A stretch of 64,000 nt of DNA. It comes from Roseiarcus sp963832305. Its GTDB lineage: Bacteria > Pseudomonadota > Alphaproteobacteria > Rhizobiales > Beijerinckiaceae. The stretch is from positions 1 to 64,000 of the forward strand of contig CAWHTU010000003.1 in the NCBI GenBank assembly GCA_963832305.1, given 5' to 3'. Position 1 is the first letter of the stretch. Each line of letters starts with the position of its first letter. This document shows, piece after piece, positions 18,116 to 27,943 of the stretch. The translations under genes were made by a program, and so were the position numbers. The notes under the pieces are model-generated. The model worked only from the letters and a program-made list of their open reading frames with translations, made no database searches and was not told the origin of the DNA.

Positions 18116-18370
18116 ATGAATTGGGCCCCAAGAATTCGCTTCACTTTAGAATTGCTGGCCGCCATCGTGGCGATTGTCTTTCTTGTGGCGTCGCTCATCT
18201 CCCCGGACTGGATCGAACGGACCTCTGGCTTCGCGCCGGACAATGACAGCGGCGGCTTCGAATGGGGCCTGTCGTTGGGGGCGGTCGCGGTCTTTGTCGT
18301 CGCCTCCTGGCTCGCGCGGCGGGAATGGCGAGCATTCCGCCAAGTCGGGTCGTCCGCCGGCATGAGATAG
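18116..18370 (+). CDS. Small two-span membrane protein of unknown function
   Basis: The 84-residue product has two predicted membrane helices (LELLAAIVAIVFLVASLI and GLSLGAVAVFVVASWLA) joined by a short polar loop containing PDWIERTSGFAPDND. A basic C-terminal tail would be cytosolic. GAGGGGGGATC lies upstream of ATG 18116. I recall similar small proteins in Hyphomicrobiales but no assigned function. It precedes the Asp-box protein by 46 bp and could be co-transcribed. Confidence 0.7.
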   Translation: MNWAPRIRFTLELLAAIVAIVFLVASLISPDWIERTSGFAPDNDSGGFEWGLSLGAVAVFVVASWLARREWRAFRQVGSSAGMR

Positions 18371-18416
18371 GACGCGCCGAACGCACGGGTCGCAGTCGCA
18401 CTTCGGAGGGCTGGAC

Positions 18417-19970
18417 GTGTTCTGCAATACTCAGGTGACCTTCGATACGAGCGTCAACAACGCCCGCAGCGAATGTGCGATCTCGGTCAATCCCCGCAAT
18501 CCTTCCAACATCGTCGGAGCGTCGAAGCGGTTCACGAACCCGAGCACCTATGAATTCTCGCTCGCAGCCTACGCGTCGTTCGATGGCGGCGTCTCCTGGC
18601 TCGAGGCCGCTCCCTTCGGGCTCGAGCCCGGGTGGGCGGGCATTTCCGACCCAACGCTCGCCTGGGACAAGGCCGGCAATGTCTGGCTCGCCGGCCTCGC
18701 CTTTGCGCCCGGCCTGAACGGCGCGCTGATCGGCATCGCCATGTATGGCTCCGCCGACGGCGGCAAGACCTGGAGCGCGCCCAACCTGATCCATACAAGC
18801 TCGGGCGACGACAAGCAGTGGACGGCGAGCGACACGCATCCCTCGAGCCCGCACTACGGCAATGTCTACGTCGTCTGGGACGATCTGAGCGCCGGAGTCT
18901 GCGCATTTGCCCGCAGCACGAACAACGGCGCGACCTGGACCGGCACTGCCGGACATGCGCCGGGCGCCTCGCTGGGGCCCTTTTCGTTTTCGCCGCAGAT
19001 TTCGGTGGCGTCCGACGGGACGGTTTACGTCGTCTGGATGGCGGGCTCGGACGTCATGTTCGTCAAGTCGACCGACGGCGGCGGCAGCTTTTCCGCCCCC
19101 GTCGCCGCGGTCAGCGGCATGACGCCGCTGACGAGCCCGCCCCTGCTCGCGCCGGGCAGCTTTCCGGAATTGCCGGGCGGCTCGTTCCGCGTGCTGACAA
19201 TCGCCGCCTGTACAGCGGGAGCGGGCGGGACGATTGTCTTGTCTTGGGCCGACTATCGGGAAGGCGTGTCGCGCATCTACTACGCCTATTCCCACAATGG
19301 GGGCGCCTCGTGGCTCAACGCGCCGACGGGCCAACCGCTTCTGTCAGGCAACCTCGCTTCCGCCGCGGACCAGCACGATTTCCACGCCCAGATCGCCGCG
19401 CTGCCCAATGGCCATATCGGATGCGCCTTCTACGAGTTCGGCCCGAAATGGTCGGGCGGGCCGCGGCTGATCGACGTCTGCCTTGCGCAGTCGGCCAATA
19501 GCGGCGTGACCTTCTCGACGCGCGACACGGTGACCGACCGCGCCTGGGACCCGACGATCGACGCGCCCTGGTCGCATGGCGACGCCTCGACCACCTTTAT
19601 TGGCGACTATTTCGGCCTCGACGGGTCGTCCAACGGGTTCAGCGTCTTCTGGACCGACACGAGAACCGGCATTCAGGAAATGTTCTATGGCTCCGCGATG
19701 ATCGAGGGGCCGTGGTTCGGCACGCAATGGACCGACACCATGCCGCCGCACGGCGTCATCGACTACTATACCTGGGGCTGGCCGGCCTGCTGGGACGTGG
19801 TCTGGACGCCGATGTCGGACAGCCCGACCGACGGCGGTCCACAGATGACCTGGAACGTGCAGGTCGAACGTTCGCCCTATCCCTATTTCGTCACCTATCA
19901 CATCGTCATCACCAATCTGACCAACGCGCCGCTCAGCGTCGAAGGCCGCTACGCCGTGCTCGCGGTTTGA
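18417..19970 (+). CDS. Asp-box (BNR-repeat, sialidase-fold) protein with a C-terminal accessory domain
   Basis: The 517-residue protein starts at GTG 18417, preceded by a strong CGGAGGG. It carries about six Asp-box-like repeats (SFDGGVSW ~54-61, SADGGKTW ~112-119, STNNGATW ~167-174, STDGGGSF ~218-225, SHNGGASW ~292-299, SANSGVTF ~359-366), as in six-bladed beta-propellers of exo-alpha-sialidase type. The sialidase catalytic Arg triad and Tyr/Glu pair cannot be assigned with confidence, so enzymatic activity is unproven. Residues ~434-517 form a separate domain that recurs as the next gene. No signal peptide is visible; export would need another route. Confidence 0.82.
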   Translation: MFCNTQVTFDTSVNNARSECAISVNPRNPSNIVGASKRFTNPSTYEFSLAAYASFDGGVSWLEAAPFGLEPGWAGISDPTLAWDKAGNVWLAGLAFAPGLNGALIGIAMYGSADGGKTWSAPNLIHTSSGDDKQWTASDTHPSSPHYGNVYVVWDDLSAGVCAFARSTNNGATWTGTAGHAPGASLGPFSFSPQISVASDGTVYVVWMAGSDVMFVKSTDGGGSFSAPVAAVSGMTPLTSPPLLAPGSFPELPGGSFRVLTIAACTAGAGGTIVLSWADYREGVSRIYYAYSHNGGASWLNAPTGQPLLSGNLASAADQHDFHAQIAALPNGHIGCAFYEFGPKWSGGPRLIDVCLAQSANSGVTFSTRDTVTDRAWDPTIDAPWSHGDASTTFIGDYFGLDGSSNGFSVFWTDTRTGIQEMFYGSAMIEGPWFGTQWTDTMPPHGVIDYYTWGWPACWDVVWTPMSDSPTDGGPQMTWNVQVERSPYPYFVTYHIVITNLTNAPLSVEGRYAVLAV

Positions 19971-19982
19971 AAGAGGTCCGCC

Positions 19983-20237
19983 ATGGTCTTTGGAACGCAG
20001 ATCGTCGATACGATGGCGCCGCACGCGGTGATCGACTATTACACGTGGGGCTGGGACTCGTCGCTTGACGTGGTCTGGATGATCGTGCCCACGACGCCGA
20101 CCTCGGGCGGGCCGCAGCTTCAGTGGAGCGTGGCGGTCGAGAACTCCTCGGGCGGCGTCACTTACCACGTGACCATAACCAACCTCACGGCGCAAAGCGT
20201 CGGCGTCGAGGGGCGCTATGCGATCCTGAACCTCTGA
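19983..20237 (+). CDS. Stand-alone copy of the Asp-box protein's C-terminal domain
   Basis: The 84-residue product aligns end to end with residues ~434-517 of the upstream protein: shared stretches include VIDYYTWGW, DVVW, GGPQ, TYH, ITNLT and VEGRYA. It starts 13 bp after the upstream stop with AGAGGTCC as ribosome binding site. Tryptophan-rich beta-strand patterning suggests a small beta-sandwich or carbohydrate-contacting domain, which is inference. An internal duplication followed by gene fission or fusion would explain the pair. Confidence 0.75.
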   Translation: MVFGTQIVDTMAPHAVIDYYTWGWDSSLDVVWMIVPTTPTSGGPQLQWSVAVENSSGGVTYHVTITNLTAQSVGVEGRYAILNL

Positions 20238-20253
20238 CATCGGAGCGCCTGTC

Positions 20254-20622
20254 ATGACCGTGACGAAAAAGCCCGCGGGCGAAGCGCGCGAGCGCCCCCG
20301 GTCGCCGCATCGGACCGATCCCCACGCTCGCGGCCACGGTCCCGATGTCGTGCGGAAGAGCGTGGGCGCCGCCCCGGTCTTCGACGCTGCGAAAATGCGC
20401 ATCGCCCCAGCGGACGAAGCGCCGAGGGGCATGATCTCGAACCCCTGGGTCCGGTTTTGGTCCGGAGCGGGTCCGGCGCCCATGACCCAAACAGCGGCCC
20501 ACCACGCGCCAGCGGCTCATGCGCAGAAGAAAGGCGCGGGCGAGGGGCACGGCAAGGCCGGCAAGGACCGCCCGAAGAAGCCACCCGGCCGGCGGCGGAA
20601 AGAGCGCGACGCCGAGTCGTGA
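20254..20622 (+). CDS. Small basic Pro/Ala/His-rich protein, unknown
   Basis: This 122-residue frame follows the previous stop by 16 bp with CGGAG upstream of the ATG. The product is low-complexity, rich in Lys, Arg, Pro, Ala and His, with a basic C-terminus (KDRPKKPPGRRRKERD). No domain is recognised. Position and ribosome binding site suggest it is translated, but composition alone could reflect high GC content. Confidence 0.4.
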   Translation: MTVTKKPAGEARERPRSPHRTDPHARGHGPDVVRKSVGAAPVFDAAKMRIAPADEAPRGMISNPWVRFWSGAGPAPMTQTAAHHAPAAHAQKKGAGEGHGKAGKDRPKKPPGRRRKERDAES

Positions 20623-20647
20623 GCGCTGGGGCGAGCGCCAGATCATC

Positions 20648-20692
20648 CCTTGTCCCTCTCGGAGAACGTGGCGCAAAGCGCCGGATGAGGAG
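20648..20692. repeat. Degenerate partial copy of the 14472-14591 palindrome
   Basis: CCTTGTCCCTCTCGGAGAAC followed by GTGGCGCAAAGCGCCGGATGAGG corresponds to one half of the earlier repeat (CTTCTCCC...GGTGGCC...GCCGGATGAGGG) with mismatches. The rest of 20623-20859 shows no gene. Confidence 0.55.
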
Positions 20693-20859
20693 TCTTCACA
20701 GAAAGCTCCCCATTGATGATTAGCGTATTTTTATCAGCATCTTAGGCGTATGACCACGCTCAAGGCGCGACAAATGCTTTCTGATTTTCCAAATCTCTGC
20801 TATGCTGCCCGCTTCGATTCCCAATGGCCGCCGGAGGGCGGCCGAAAGGCGAGGCTCAC

Positions 20860-21411
20860 ATGAAAGACGAACTTGTTCCCGCTCCGAAGCGGCCGCTTAC
20901 CGCGCTTGCGCGCGTGCAGCGCCGGTCGCGCATATTCGCTCGCCTGCGCGAGGGCGCCGCCTATGACGAGATCGCGGAGGAGGAGCGGCTGACAGCCGAG
21001 CGGGTCCGCCAGATCGTGCGCGAGGCGCTCGCTCGGCGCCTGCCCGAGGAAGACACCGACCACGCCAAGCTCCAGCTCGACCGGCTTCGCTCGGCGATGC
21101 GGATTGCGACAGCGGCGATCGAGGGCGGCGACGTCGGGGCGATCCCCTCGTTCCTCAAGGTGCTCGACCGGCTCGACCGCTACCAGAAGACCGCCAAGGT
21201 CAACCAGGTCTATGACGACGAAGCCCGCAAGAAGCTGTTCGAGAAGCTCAACCGGGTCGCCGCCAATCTCGGCCTCGCCGTGATCGAGGATCCCGCGAAG
21301 GCCAAGGAGACGCCGGCGCCCGAGCCGGCTCCCGTCCCGGAACTGGCCGCCCCGGAACCGCCGGCCGAGGACAAGGAAAAAACGCCCTGGGGGGTCGGCG
21401 GAACGTCTTGA
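20860..21411 (+). CDS. Helix-turn-helix DNA-binding protein (sigma region 4-like HTH)
   Basis: The 183-residue protein has an N-terminal HTH (residues ~13-58: RVQRRSRIFARLREGAAYDE, IAEEERLTAERVRQIVREAL) resembling sigma-70 region 4 or small-terminase HTH domains. A central alpha-helical segment follows (LDRLRSAMRIATAAIEGGDV, VLDRLDRYQKTAKV), then a Pro/Ala/Glu-rich tail (~150-183). No phage genes are nearby, so a terminase origin is only a possibility. ATG 20860 is used because the HTH follows it closely; the upstream ATG at 20824 has no ribosome binding site. Confidence 0.65.
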   Translation: MKDELVPAPKRPLTALARVQRRSRIFARLREGAAYDEIAEEERLTAERVRQIVREALARRLPEEDTDHAKLQLDRLRSAMRIATAAIEGGDVGAIPSFLKVLDRLDRYQKTAKVNQVYDDEARKKLFEKLNRVAANLGLAVIEDPAKAKETPAPEPAPVPELAAPEPPAEDKEKTPWGVGGTS

Positions 21412-21564
21412 AAAGGCTCAAAACCGGACAAGCCGATCCAAGGCGATCAAAGCCTTTTCCTTGGCTGGCCTTGGCCGGGGCTTTGCTGGATTTGGCTCAA
21501 TTTGGCTAAATTCGGTTTGGGTTTGGGGCGCTCGGCTCTGGCGCCGCCCGTCAGGCCACAAGCG

Positions 21565-21597
21565 CTGGATTGCTTCGCTTCGCTCGCAATCGCGACG
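21565..21597. repeat. Short dispersed palindrome (ATTGCTTCGCTTCGCTCGCAAT)
   Basis: GGATTGCTTCGCTTCGCTCG then CAATCGCGACG forms a compact inverted repeat (ATTGC / GCAAT). I recall this word as common in rhizobial intergenic DNA. It lies 30 bp beyond the lepA stop and may contribute to 3' end formation for lepA. Confidence 0.45.
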
Positions 21598-21627
21598 TAG
21601 TTTGGAGTATAAATGTAGTAGAGTACT

Positions 21628-23433
21628 TCACGAATCCATCTTCAGGGCCGCAATGAAAGCTTCCTGCGGGATATCGACCTTGCCGAACTGGCGCATCTTC
21701 TTCTTGCCAGCCTTCTGCTTCTCGAGCAGCTTGCGCTTGCGGGTGGCGTCGCCGCCGTAGCACTTGGCGGTGACGTCCTTGCGCAAGGCCCGGATTGTCT
21801 CGCGGGCGATGATCTTGCCGCCGATCGCGGCCTGCACCGGGATCTGGAACATGTGCGGCGGAATGAGGTCCTTGAGCTTCTCGACCATCGCCCGCCCCCT
21901 GGCCTCCGCCCGGTCGCGATGGACAAGCATCGACAGCGCATCGACCGGCTCGGCGTTGACCAGGATCGACATCTTCACCAGGTCGCCCGCGCGATAATCA
22001 ATAAGCGTATAGTCGAACGAAGCATATCCCTTTGAGATCGACTTCAGGCGATCATAGAAGTCGAACACGACTTCGTTGAGCGGCAGCTCGTACACCACCA
22101 TCGCGCGCTTGCCGACATAGTTGAGGTCGATTTGAACGCCGCGCCGGTCCTGGCAAAGCTTGAGGATTGCGCCGAGATAGTCGTCCGGGGTCAGGATCGT
22201 CGCCTTGATCCACGGCTCCCTGATCTCGGCGATCTTGACCACATCGGGCATGTCGGCCGGATTGTGGAGCTCGATCTCCGACTTGTCGGTCAGCGCGATC
22301 CGGTAGATGACCGAGGGCGCGGTCGCGATGAGGTCGAGGTTGAACTCGCGCTCAAGCCGCTCCTGGATGATCTCGAGGTGCAGAAGCCCGAGGAAGCCGC
22401 AGCGGAAGCCAAAGCCGAGCGCGGCCGACGTCTCCATCTCATAGGAGAAGCTCGCGTCATTGAGCCTGAGCCTGCCCATCGCCGCCCTGAGCGCCTCGAA
22501 ATCAGCCGCGTCGGCGGGAAAGAGTCCGCAAAAGACGACCGGCTGGGCCGGCTTGAAGCCAGGCAGCGCCTCCGCGGTCGGGCGCTTGTCGTCGGTGATC
22601 GTATCGCCGACGCGGGTGTCGGCGACCTGCTTGATCTGGGCGGTGATGTAGCCGATCTCGCCGGGACCGAGCTCGTCGGTCTCGGTCATCTTCGGCCGGA
22701 AGACGCCAATGCGGTCGACCTCGTAAGCCGCGCCGGAGCCCATCATGCGGACGCGCATGCCGCGCCGGAAATGACCGTCGATCAGCCGCACCAAAACGAC
22801 GACGCCGAGATAGGCGTCGTACCAGGAATCGACGAGGAGCGCCTTGAGCGGCGCGCTCTCGTCGCCCTTGGGCGGCGGCAGGCGGTGGACGATCGCCTCC
22901 AGCACTTGATCGATGTGGAAGCCGGTCTTGGCCGAGATCTCGATCGCTTGCGAGGCGTCGAGGCCGATCACGTCCTCGATCTGCTCCTTGACCCGATCGG
23001 GCTCCGCGGCCGGCAGGTCGACCTTGTTGAGCACCGGCACAATCTCGTGGCCGGCGTCGAGCGCGTGGTAGACGTTGGCGAGCGTCTGCGCCTCGACCCC
23101 CTGGCTCGCGTCGACCACCAGGAGCGAGCCCTCGCAGGCCGCGAGCGACCGCGACACCTCATAGGCGAAATCGACGTGGCCGGGCGTGTCCATCAGGTTG
23201 AGGACATAGAGCTTGCCGTCGTTGGCCCGGTATTCGAGCCTTACCGTCTGCGCCTTGATAGTGATGCCGCGCTCGCGCTCGATATCCATGGAGTCGAGCA
23301 CCTGCTCGACCATCTCGCGCTCGGCGATTGTCCCGGTCTGCTGGATAAGCCGGTCGGCGAGCGTCGACTTGCCATGGTCGATATGGGCGATGATCGCGAA
23401 GTTGCGGATGTTCTCGATCGGGTGGACGGGCAT
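21628..23433 (-). CDS. lepA: Elongation factor 4 (LepA)
   Basis: The 601-residue ribosome-associated GTPase acts on stalled or mistranslocated ribosomes. G-domain motifs are intact (AHIDHGKSTLADRL, ITIKAQT with the RGIT switch, DTPGHVDFAYEV, LNKVDLPAA), followed by the EF-G-like domains and the LepA-specific C-terminal region (KCYGGDATRKRKLLEKQKAG). ATG 23433 (MPVHPIENIRNFAIIAHIDH) gives the family length; the frame is open upstream but without conserved sequence. It stands alone between an HTH gene and a DUF2278 gene. Confidence 0.97.
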   Translation of the reverse strand: MPVHPIENIRNFAIIAHIDHGKSTLADRLIQQTGTIAEREMVEQVLDSMDIERERGITIKAQTVRLEYRANDGKLYVLNLMDTPGHVDFAYEVSRSLAACEGSLLVVDASQGVEAQTLANVYHALDAGHEIVPVLNKVDLPAAEPDRVKEQIEDVIGLDASQAIEISAKTGFHIDQVLEAIVHRLPPPKGDESAPLKALLVDSWYDAYLGVVVLVRLIDGHFRRGMRVRMMGSGAAYEVDRIGVFRPKMTETDELGPGEIGYITAQIKQVADTRVGDTITDDKRPTAEALPGFKPAQPVVFCGLFPADAADFEALRAAMGRLRLNDASFSYEMETSAALGFGFRCGFLGLLHLEIIQERLEREFNLDLIATAPSVIYRIALTDKSEIELHNPADMPDVVKIAEIREPWIKATILTPDDYLGAILKLCQDRRGVQIDLNYVGKRAMVVYELPLNEVVFDFYDRLKSISKGYASFDYTLIDYRAGDLVKMSILVNAEPVDALSMLVHRDRAEARGRAMVEKLKDLIPPHMFQIPVQAAIGGKIIARETIRALRKDVTAKCYGGDATRKRKLLEKQKAGKKKMRQFGKVDIPQEAFIAALKMDS

Positions 23434-23577
23434 GGGCGCGGGATAGCAGGGCCCGCGCGGGAAGGAAACGGGATTTGACGGTGGGCCGCTGATCCGCCCG
23501 CCGGCCGGGCGCTTCTCTTGCCCGGCGTCCGGCCCTCCGTCTAGAGATATGGCCGCGCGGTCAGGGGCCGAGGGACG

Positions 23578-24639
23578 ATGGGCCACGTCAACTATCAATG
23601 CCTGCGCGGCAGGATCCACGCTGTCGCGCCAGCCGCGCCGCCGACCAATCCGCATCTATGGGTCATCCTCGAAGCGAACGGGCAGCAGTGGTTCGCCACC
23701 ATCAACGTGCGCTCGGACAAGGACGCGCTTGGAGAGCCCGCCGGCAAATCCTATCTCTATTATTTGGTCGATACTGATTTCGACCATCCCTTCGTCGCAT
23801 CCATCCTGGCGCGGCCCGAAGGGCTGTCAGCGGTCGAGCGATCCTTCGACGGCGGCGCCTTGGATTTTCAGCGCGCGGGGCTGTTCGACCCAAACGCGAT
23901 GCGCGTTCTCCCTCCCGAGGGTCCGGGCCATGACGGCCTCGTCCAGCGCCTCACGGGGATTCTTCAGTTGGCGAAGGCTCAGGAGTGCGAAGTCTTCTTC
24001 TACGGCAACGCCTTTGGTAAGGATAATCCGCGCCAGACCGACGCCGCCTTCGGCTACACGCCCCAAACACCCTTTGGCCTCGACAACGTCCATATGGCCC
24101 AGGGTGATCCGCGTTCAATCAACATGCGATTGCACGAAAACGGCGTCTGGCATGACGGCGCCTCCTTCGTCTGGGATGGCCGCGCCCAGCGCATGACCGC
24201 GGTGTTCCTGTCTTTCCAGAGCCAGGCCTGGCACACGAACGACAGCGGCGACCCGATCGACGGCGCCACTGGAGCGGAGGCGCCGGCCTACGATTTCTCA
24301 AACGGCGAGGCCGCGGTGATCCTGCCGCCGCAGCGACTCGCGCAATTGACCAGCGCCCATCGCGGTCCGGACGGGGGGACTTCAGTGGTTCTGACCAACA
24401 TAAGTCATGACCCGCTCGATCTCGCCGGGTGGACGCTTGTCGTCGACGCCAAAACCTCGATCGATCTCCCGGCGGGGATCCTCGGGCCAAGCCAGCCCCT
24501 CAGCGTATCGCTGACTTCGGGCGGACTGGCGGATCGGGGCGGAGTCTTGATGCTGGTCAATCCGCCAGGCCTCAGCGTGCATTGCGTCGCATATCGCGGC
24601 GGCGATCCAGTCGCCGGCTGGAGTTCGAGTTTGGGATGA
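23578..24639 (+). CDS. DUF2278 family protein with a C-terminal lamin-tail-like domain
   Basis: The 353-residue protein starts MGHVNYQCLRGRI. The DUF2278 (YukJ-like) core is at ~1-215, with LWVILEANGQQWFATINVRS, DTDFDHPF and the NVHMAQGDP segment. It ends with a ~100-residue beta-rich region (VVLTNISHDPLDLAGWTLVV, DLPAGILGPSQPLSVSL, RGGVLMLVNPPG) that matches the pattern of lamin tail domains. Function is unknown. It is divergent from lepA and reads towards the ATP synthase operon, 220 bp upstream of atpH. Confidence 0.75.
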   Translation: MGHVNYQCLRGRIHAVAPAAPPTNPHLWVILEANGQQWFATINVRSDKDALGEPAGKSYLYYLVDTDFDHPFVASILARPEGLSAVERSFDGGALDFQRAGLFDPNAMRVLPPEGPGHDGLVQRLTGILQLAKAQECEVFFYGNAFGKDNPRQTDAAFGYTPQTPFGLDNVHMAQGDPRSINMRLHENGVWHDGASFVWDGRAQRMTAVFLSFQSQAWHTNDSGDPIDGATGAEAPAYDFSNGEAAVILPPQRLAQLTSAHRGPDGGTSVVLTNISHDPLDLAGWTLVVDAKTSIDLPAGILGPSQPLSVSLTSGGLADRGGVLMLVNPPGLSVHCVAYRGGDPVAGWSSSLG

Positions 24640-24860
24640 GGCCTGGACCCGATTGCTCGCTTCGTCCAGGCGGGCGCGTTGTCACGCCGCCCGCGGGTTG
24701 CGCCTCGAAAAGTCCTATGTTAGGCAACGCCCGCCATTAGGGCCGAGCCAGCGAGCGCGCTCGATGCGAGACCCGGAAACATCGGAAATTCCTGGGGTTG
24801 GCGCGTTTCGGGGGGCGTAGCGCGCGTGGGCTTTTGAAGCCTTGTGACGAGGTGGCGGGC

Positions 24861-25423
24861 TTGGCTGAGGACGATACGATCGTTTCGGGAGTGGCGGGGC
24901 GCTACGCGTCCGCTTTGTTCTCGCTTGCCCGGGACGATCGCCAAACCGACGTGGTCGCCGAAGCTTTGGCGAAATTCGACGCGCTGATCGCCGAAAGCCC
25001 GGACCTCGAACGCATGGTGCGAAGTCCGGTGTTCTCCGCCGCCGACCAACTCAAGGCGCTCGACGCCATCCTCGCGGACGCAAATATCGGCGGCGTCGCC
25101 GCAAACTTCATCCGGCTGGTGACATCGAAGCGTCGTCTGTTCTTCATCCGCGAGATGATCGCTGACTACCGCAAGCTGAACGACGCGTACCGCGGCGTGA
25201 CGCGTGCCGACGTCACCAGCGCGACCGCCTTGACGGACGCCCAGATCGCGGCGCTGAAAGATTCGCTGCGCGCCGCTTCCGGCGGCAGGGAGGTCGATCT
25301 CAACGTCAGCCTCGACCCGTCGATCATCGGCGGCCTGATCGTCAAGCTCGGCTCGCGCATGGTTGACGGCTCGCTGAAAACGAAGCTCAACGCAATTCGC
25401 CTAGCCATGAAAGAGGTCGGCTG

Positions 25424-25424
<1 letters not shown>
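24861..25424 (+). CDS. atpH: F-type ATP synthase subunit delta
   Basis: This is the stator subunit (OSCP) linking F1 alpha3beta3 to the membrane b subunits. The alphaproteobacterial N-terminus ...AEDDTIVSGVAGRYASALFS fixes the start at TTG 24861, behind GAGGTGGCGG, giving 187 residues; the upstream ATG at 24798 would add 21 unconserved residues. The C-terminal part (DPSIIGGLIVKLGSRMVDGS) is typical. It is the first gene of atpHAGDC, overlapping atpA by one base (TGATG). Confidence 0.95.
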
Positions 25425-26953
<1,529 letters not shown>

Positions 26954-27022
26954 AATGACCCGGTCTTCCCTCCCTCGCACATGCGCTGCCCTTGAATCGG
27001 ATGCCCGCGGAGGCGTTCAGCG

Positions 27023-27889
27023 ATGCCGTCGCTAAAGGACCTCAGGAACCGGATTGCCTCCGTCAAGTCGACGCAGAAGATCACCAAGGCAATGCAGATG
27101 GTCGCGGTCTCGAAGCTGCGCCGTGCACAGGGCGCCGTCGAATCGGCGCGCCCCTATGCGGAGCAGGTCGAAGCGGTGCTTACGAATCTCGCCGGCGCGG
27201 CAACTGACGGCCAAGGCCCGCGCCTGCTCATCGGCAGCGGATCGGACCAAGTTCATTTGCTGCTGGTCTGCACGGGCGAGCGCGGGCTGTGCGGCGCGTT
27301 CAATACTGCAATCGTGCGGCTGGCGCGTGAGAGGGCCAACGCCCTTGCGGCCGAGGGCAAGACCGTCAAGATCCTGTGCGTCGGCAAGAAGGGGTATGAT
27401 CAGCTTCGCCGCACCCACGAGAGGCAGATTTTGGGGTTGACCGAGTTGCGTTCCGTGCGGATCATCTCCTACGGGACTGCCCAACCGATCGCCGCAAAAG
27501 TGATCGAACTTTTCGAAAACGGCGAGTTCGACGTCTGCACACTGTTTTACTCCCGCTTCAAATCGGTGATCGCCCAAATCCCGACTGCCCAGCAGCTCAT
27601 TCCCCCGGAGCTCGGCCCGAAGGACGATAAAGCCCCAGTTTACGACTACGAACCCGACGAGGGCGAAATCCTGGCCCAACTTTTGCCGCGCGCAGTCACG
27701 GTGCGTATCTACCGCGCGCTGCTCGAGAACGCGGCTTCGTTCTTCGGCGCGCAGATGAGCGCGATGGACAACGCCACGCGCAATGCCGGCGAAATGGTCA
27801 AGGCCTACACGCTTCGCTACAACCGCACCCGGCAGGCGATGATCACCAAGGAATTGATCGAGATCATTTCGGGCGCTGAGGCGCTCTAA
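27023..27889 (+). CDS. atpG: F-type ATP synthase subunit gamma
   Basis: The 288-residue central-stalk subunit has the invariant N-terminal helix (MPSLKDLRNRIASVKSTQKI then TKAMQMVAVSKLRRAQ) and C-terminal helix (MSAMDNATRNAGEMVKAYTL, RQAMITKELIEIISGAEAL), which form the rotating coiled coil. It follows atpA after 69 bp. Complete. Confidence 0.98.
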   Translation: MPSLKDLRNRIASVKSTQKITKAMQMVAVSKLRRAQGAVESARPYAEQVEAVLTNLAGAATDGQGPRLLIGSGSDQVHLLLVCTGERGLCGAFNTAIVRLARERANALAAEGKTVKILCVGKKGYDQLRRTHERQILGLTELRSVRIISYGTAQPIAAKVIELFENGEFDVCTLFYSRFKSVIAQIPTAQQLIPPELGPKDDKAPVYDYEPDEGEILAQLLPRAVTVRIYRALLENAASFFGAQMSAMDNATRNAGEMVKAYTLRYNRTRQAMITKELIEIISGAEAL

Positions 27890-27943
27890 CCCACTCGTCG
27901 TCCTGGAGGCGACACGTGACCATCGGAACGAGGACGTCAGAAA

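Noticed and set aside
18417..19970. Calling the Asp-box protein a sialidase
   Set aside because: Asp boxes show the fold only; the catalytic residues of neuraminidases could not be located and no sialic acid genes are linked.
21412..21627. Possible small RNA or gene between the HTH gene and lepA
   Set aside because: The stretch is made of repeated GGCTTTG/TTTGGC words and a dispersed palindrome; no promoter or stable single structure could be supported.
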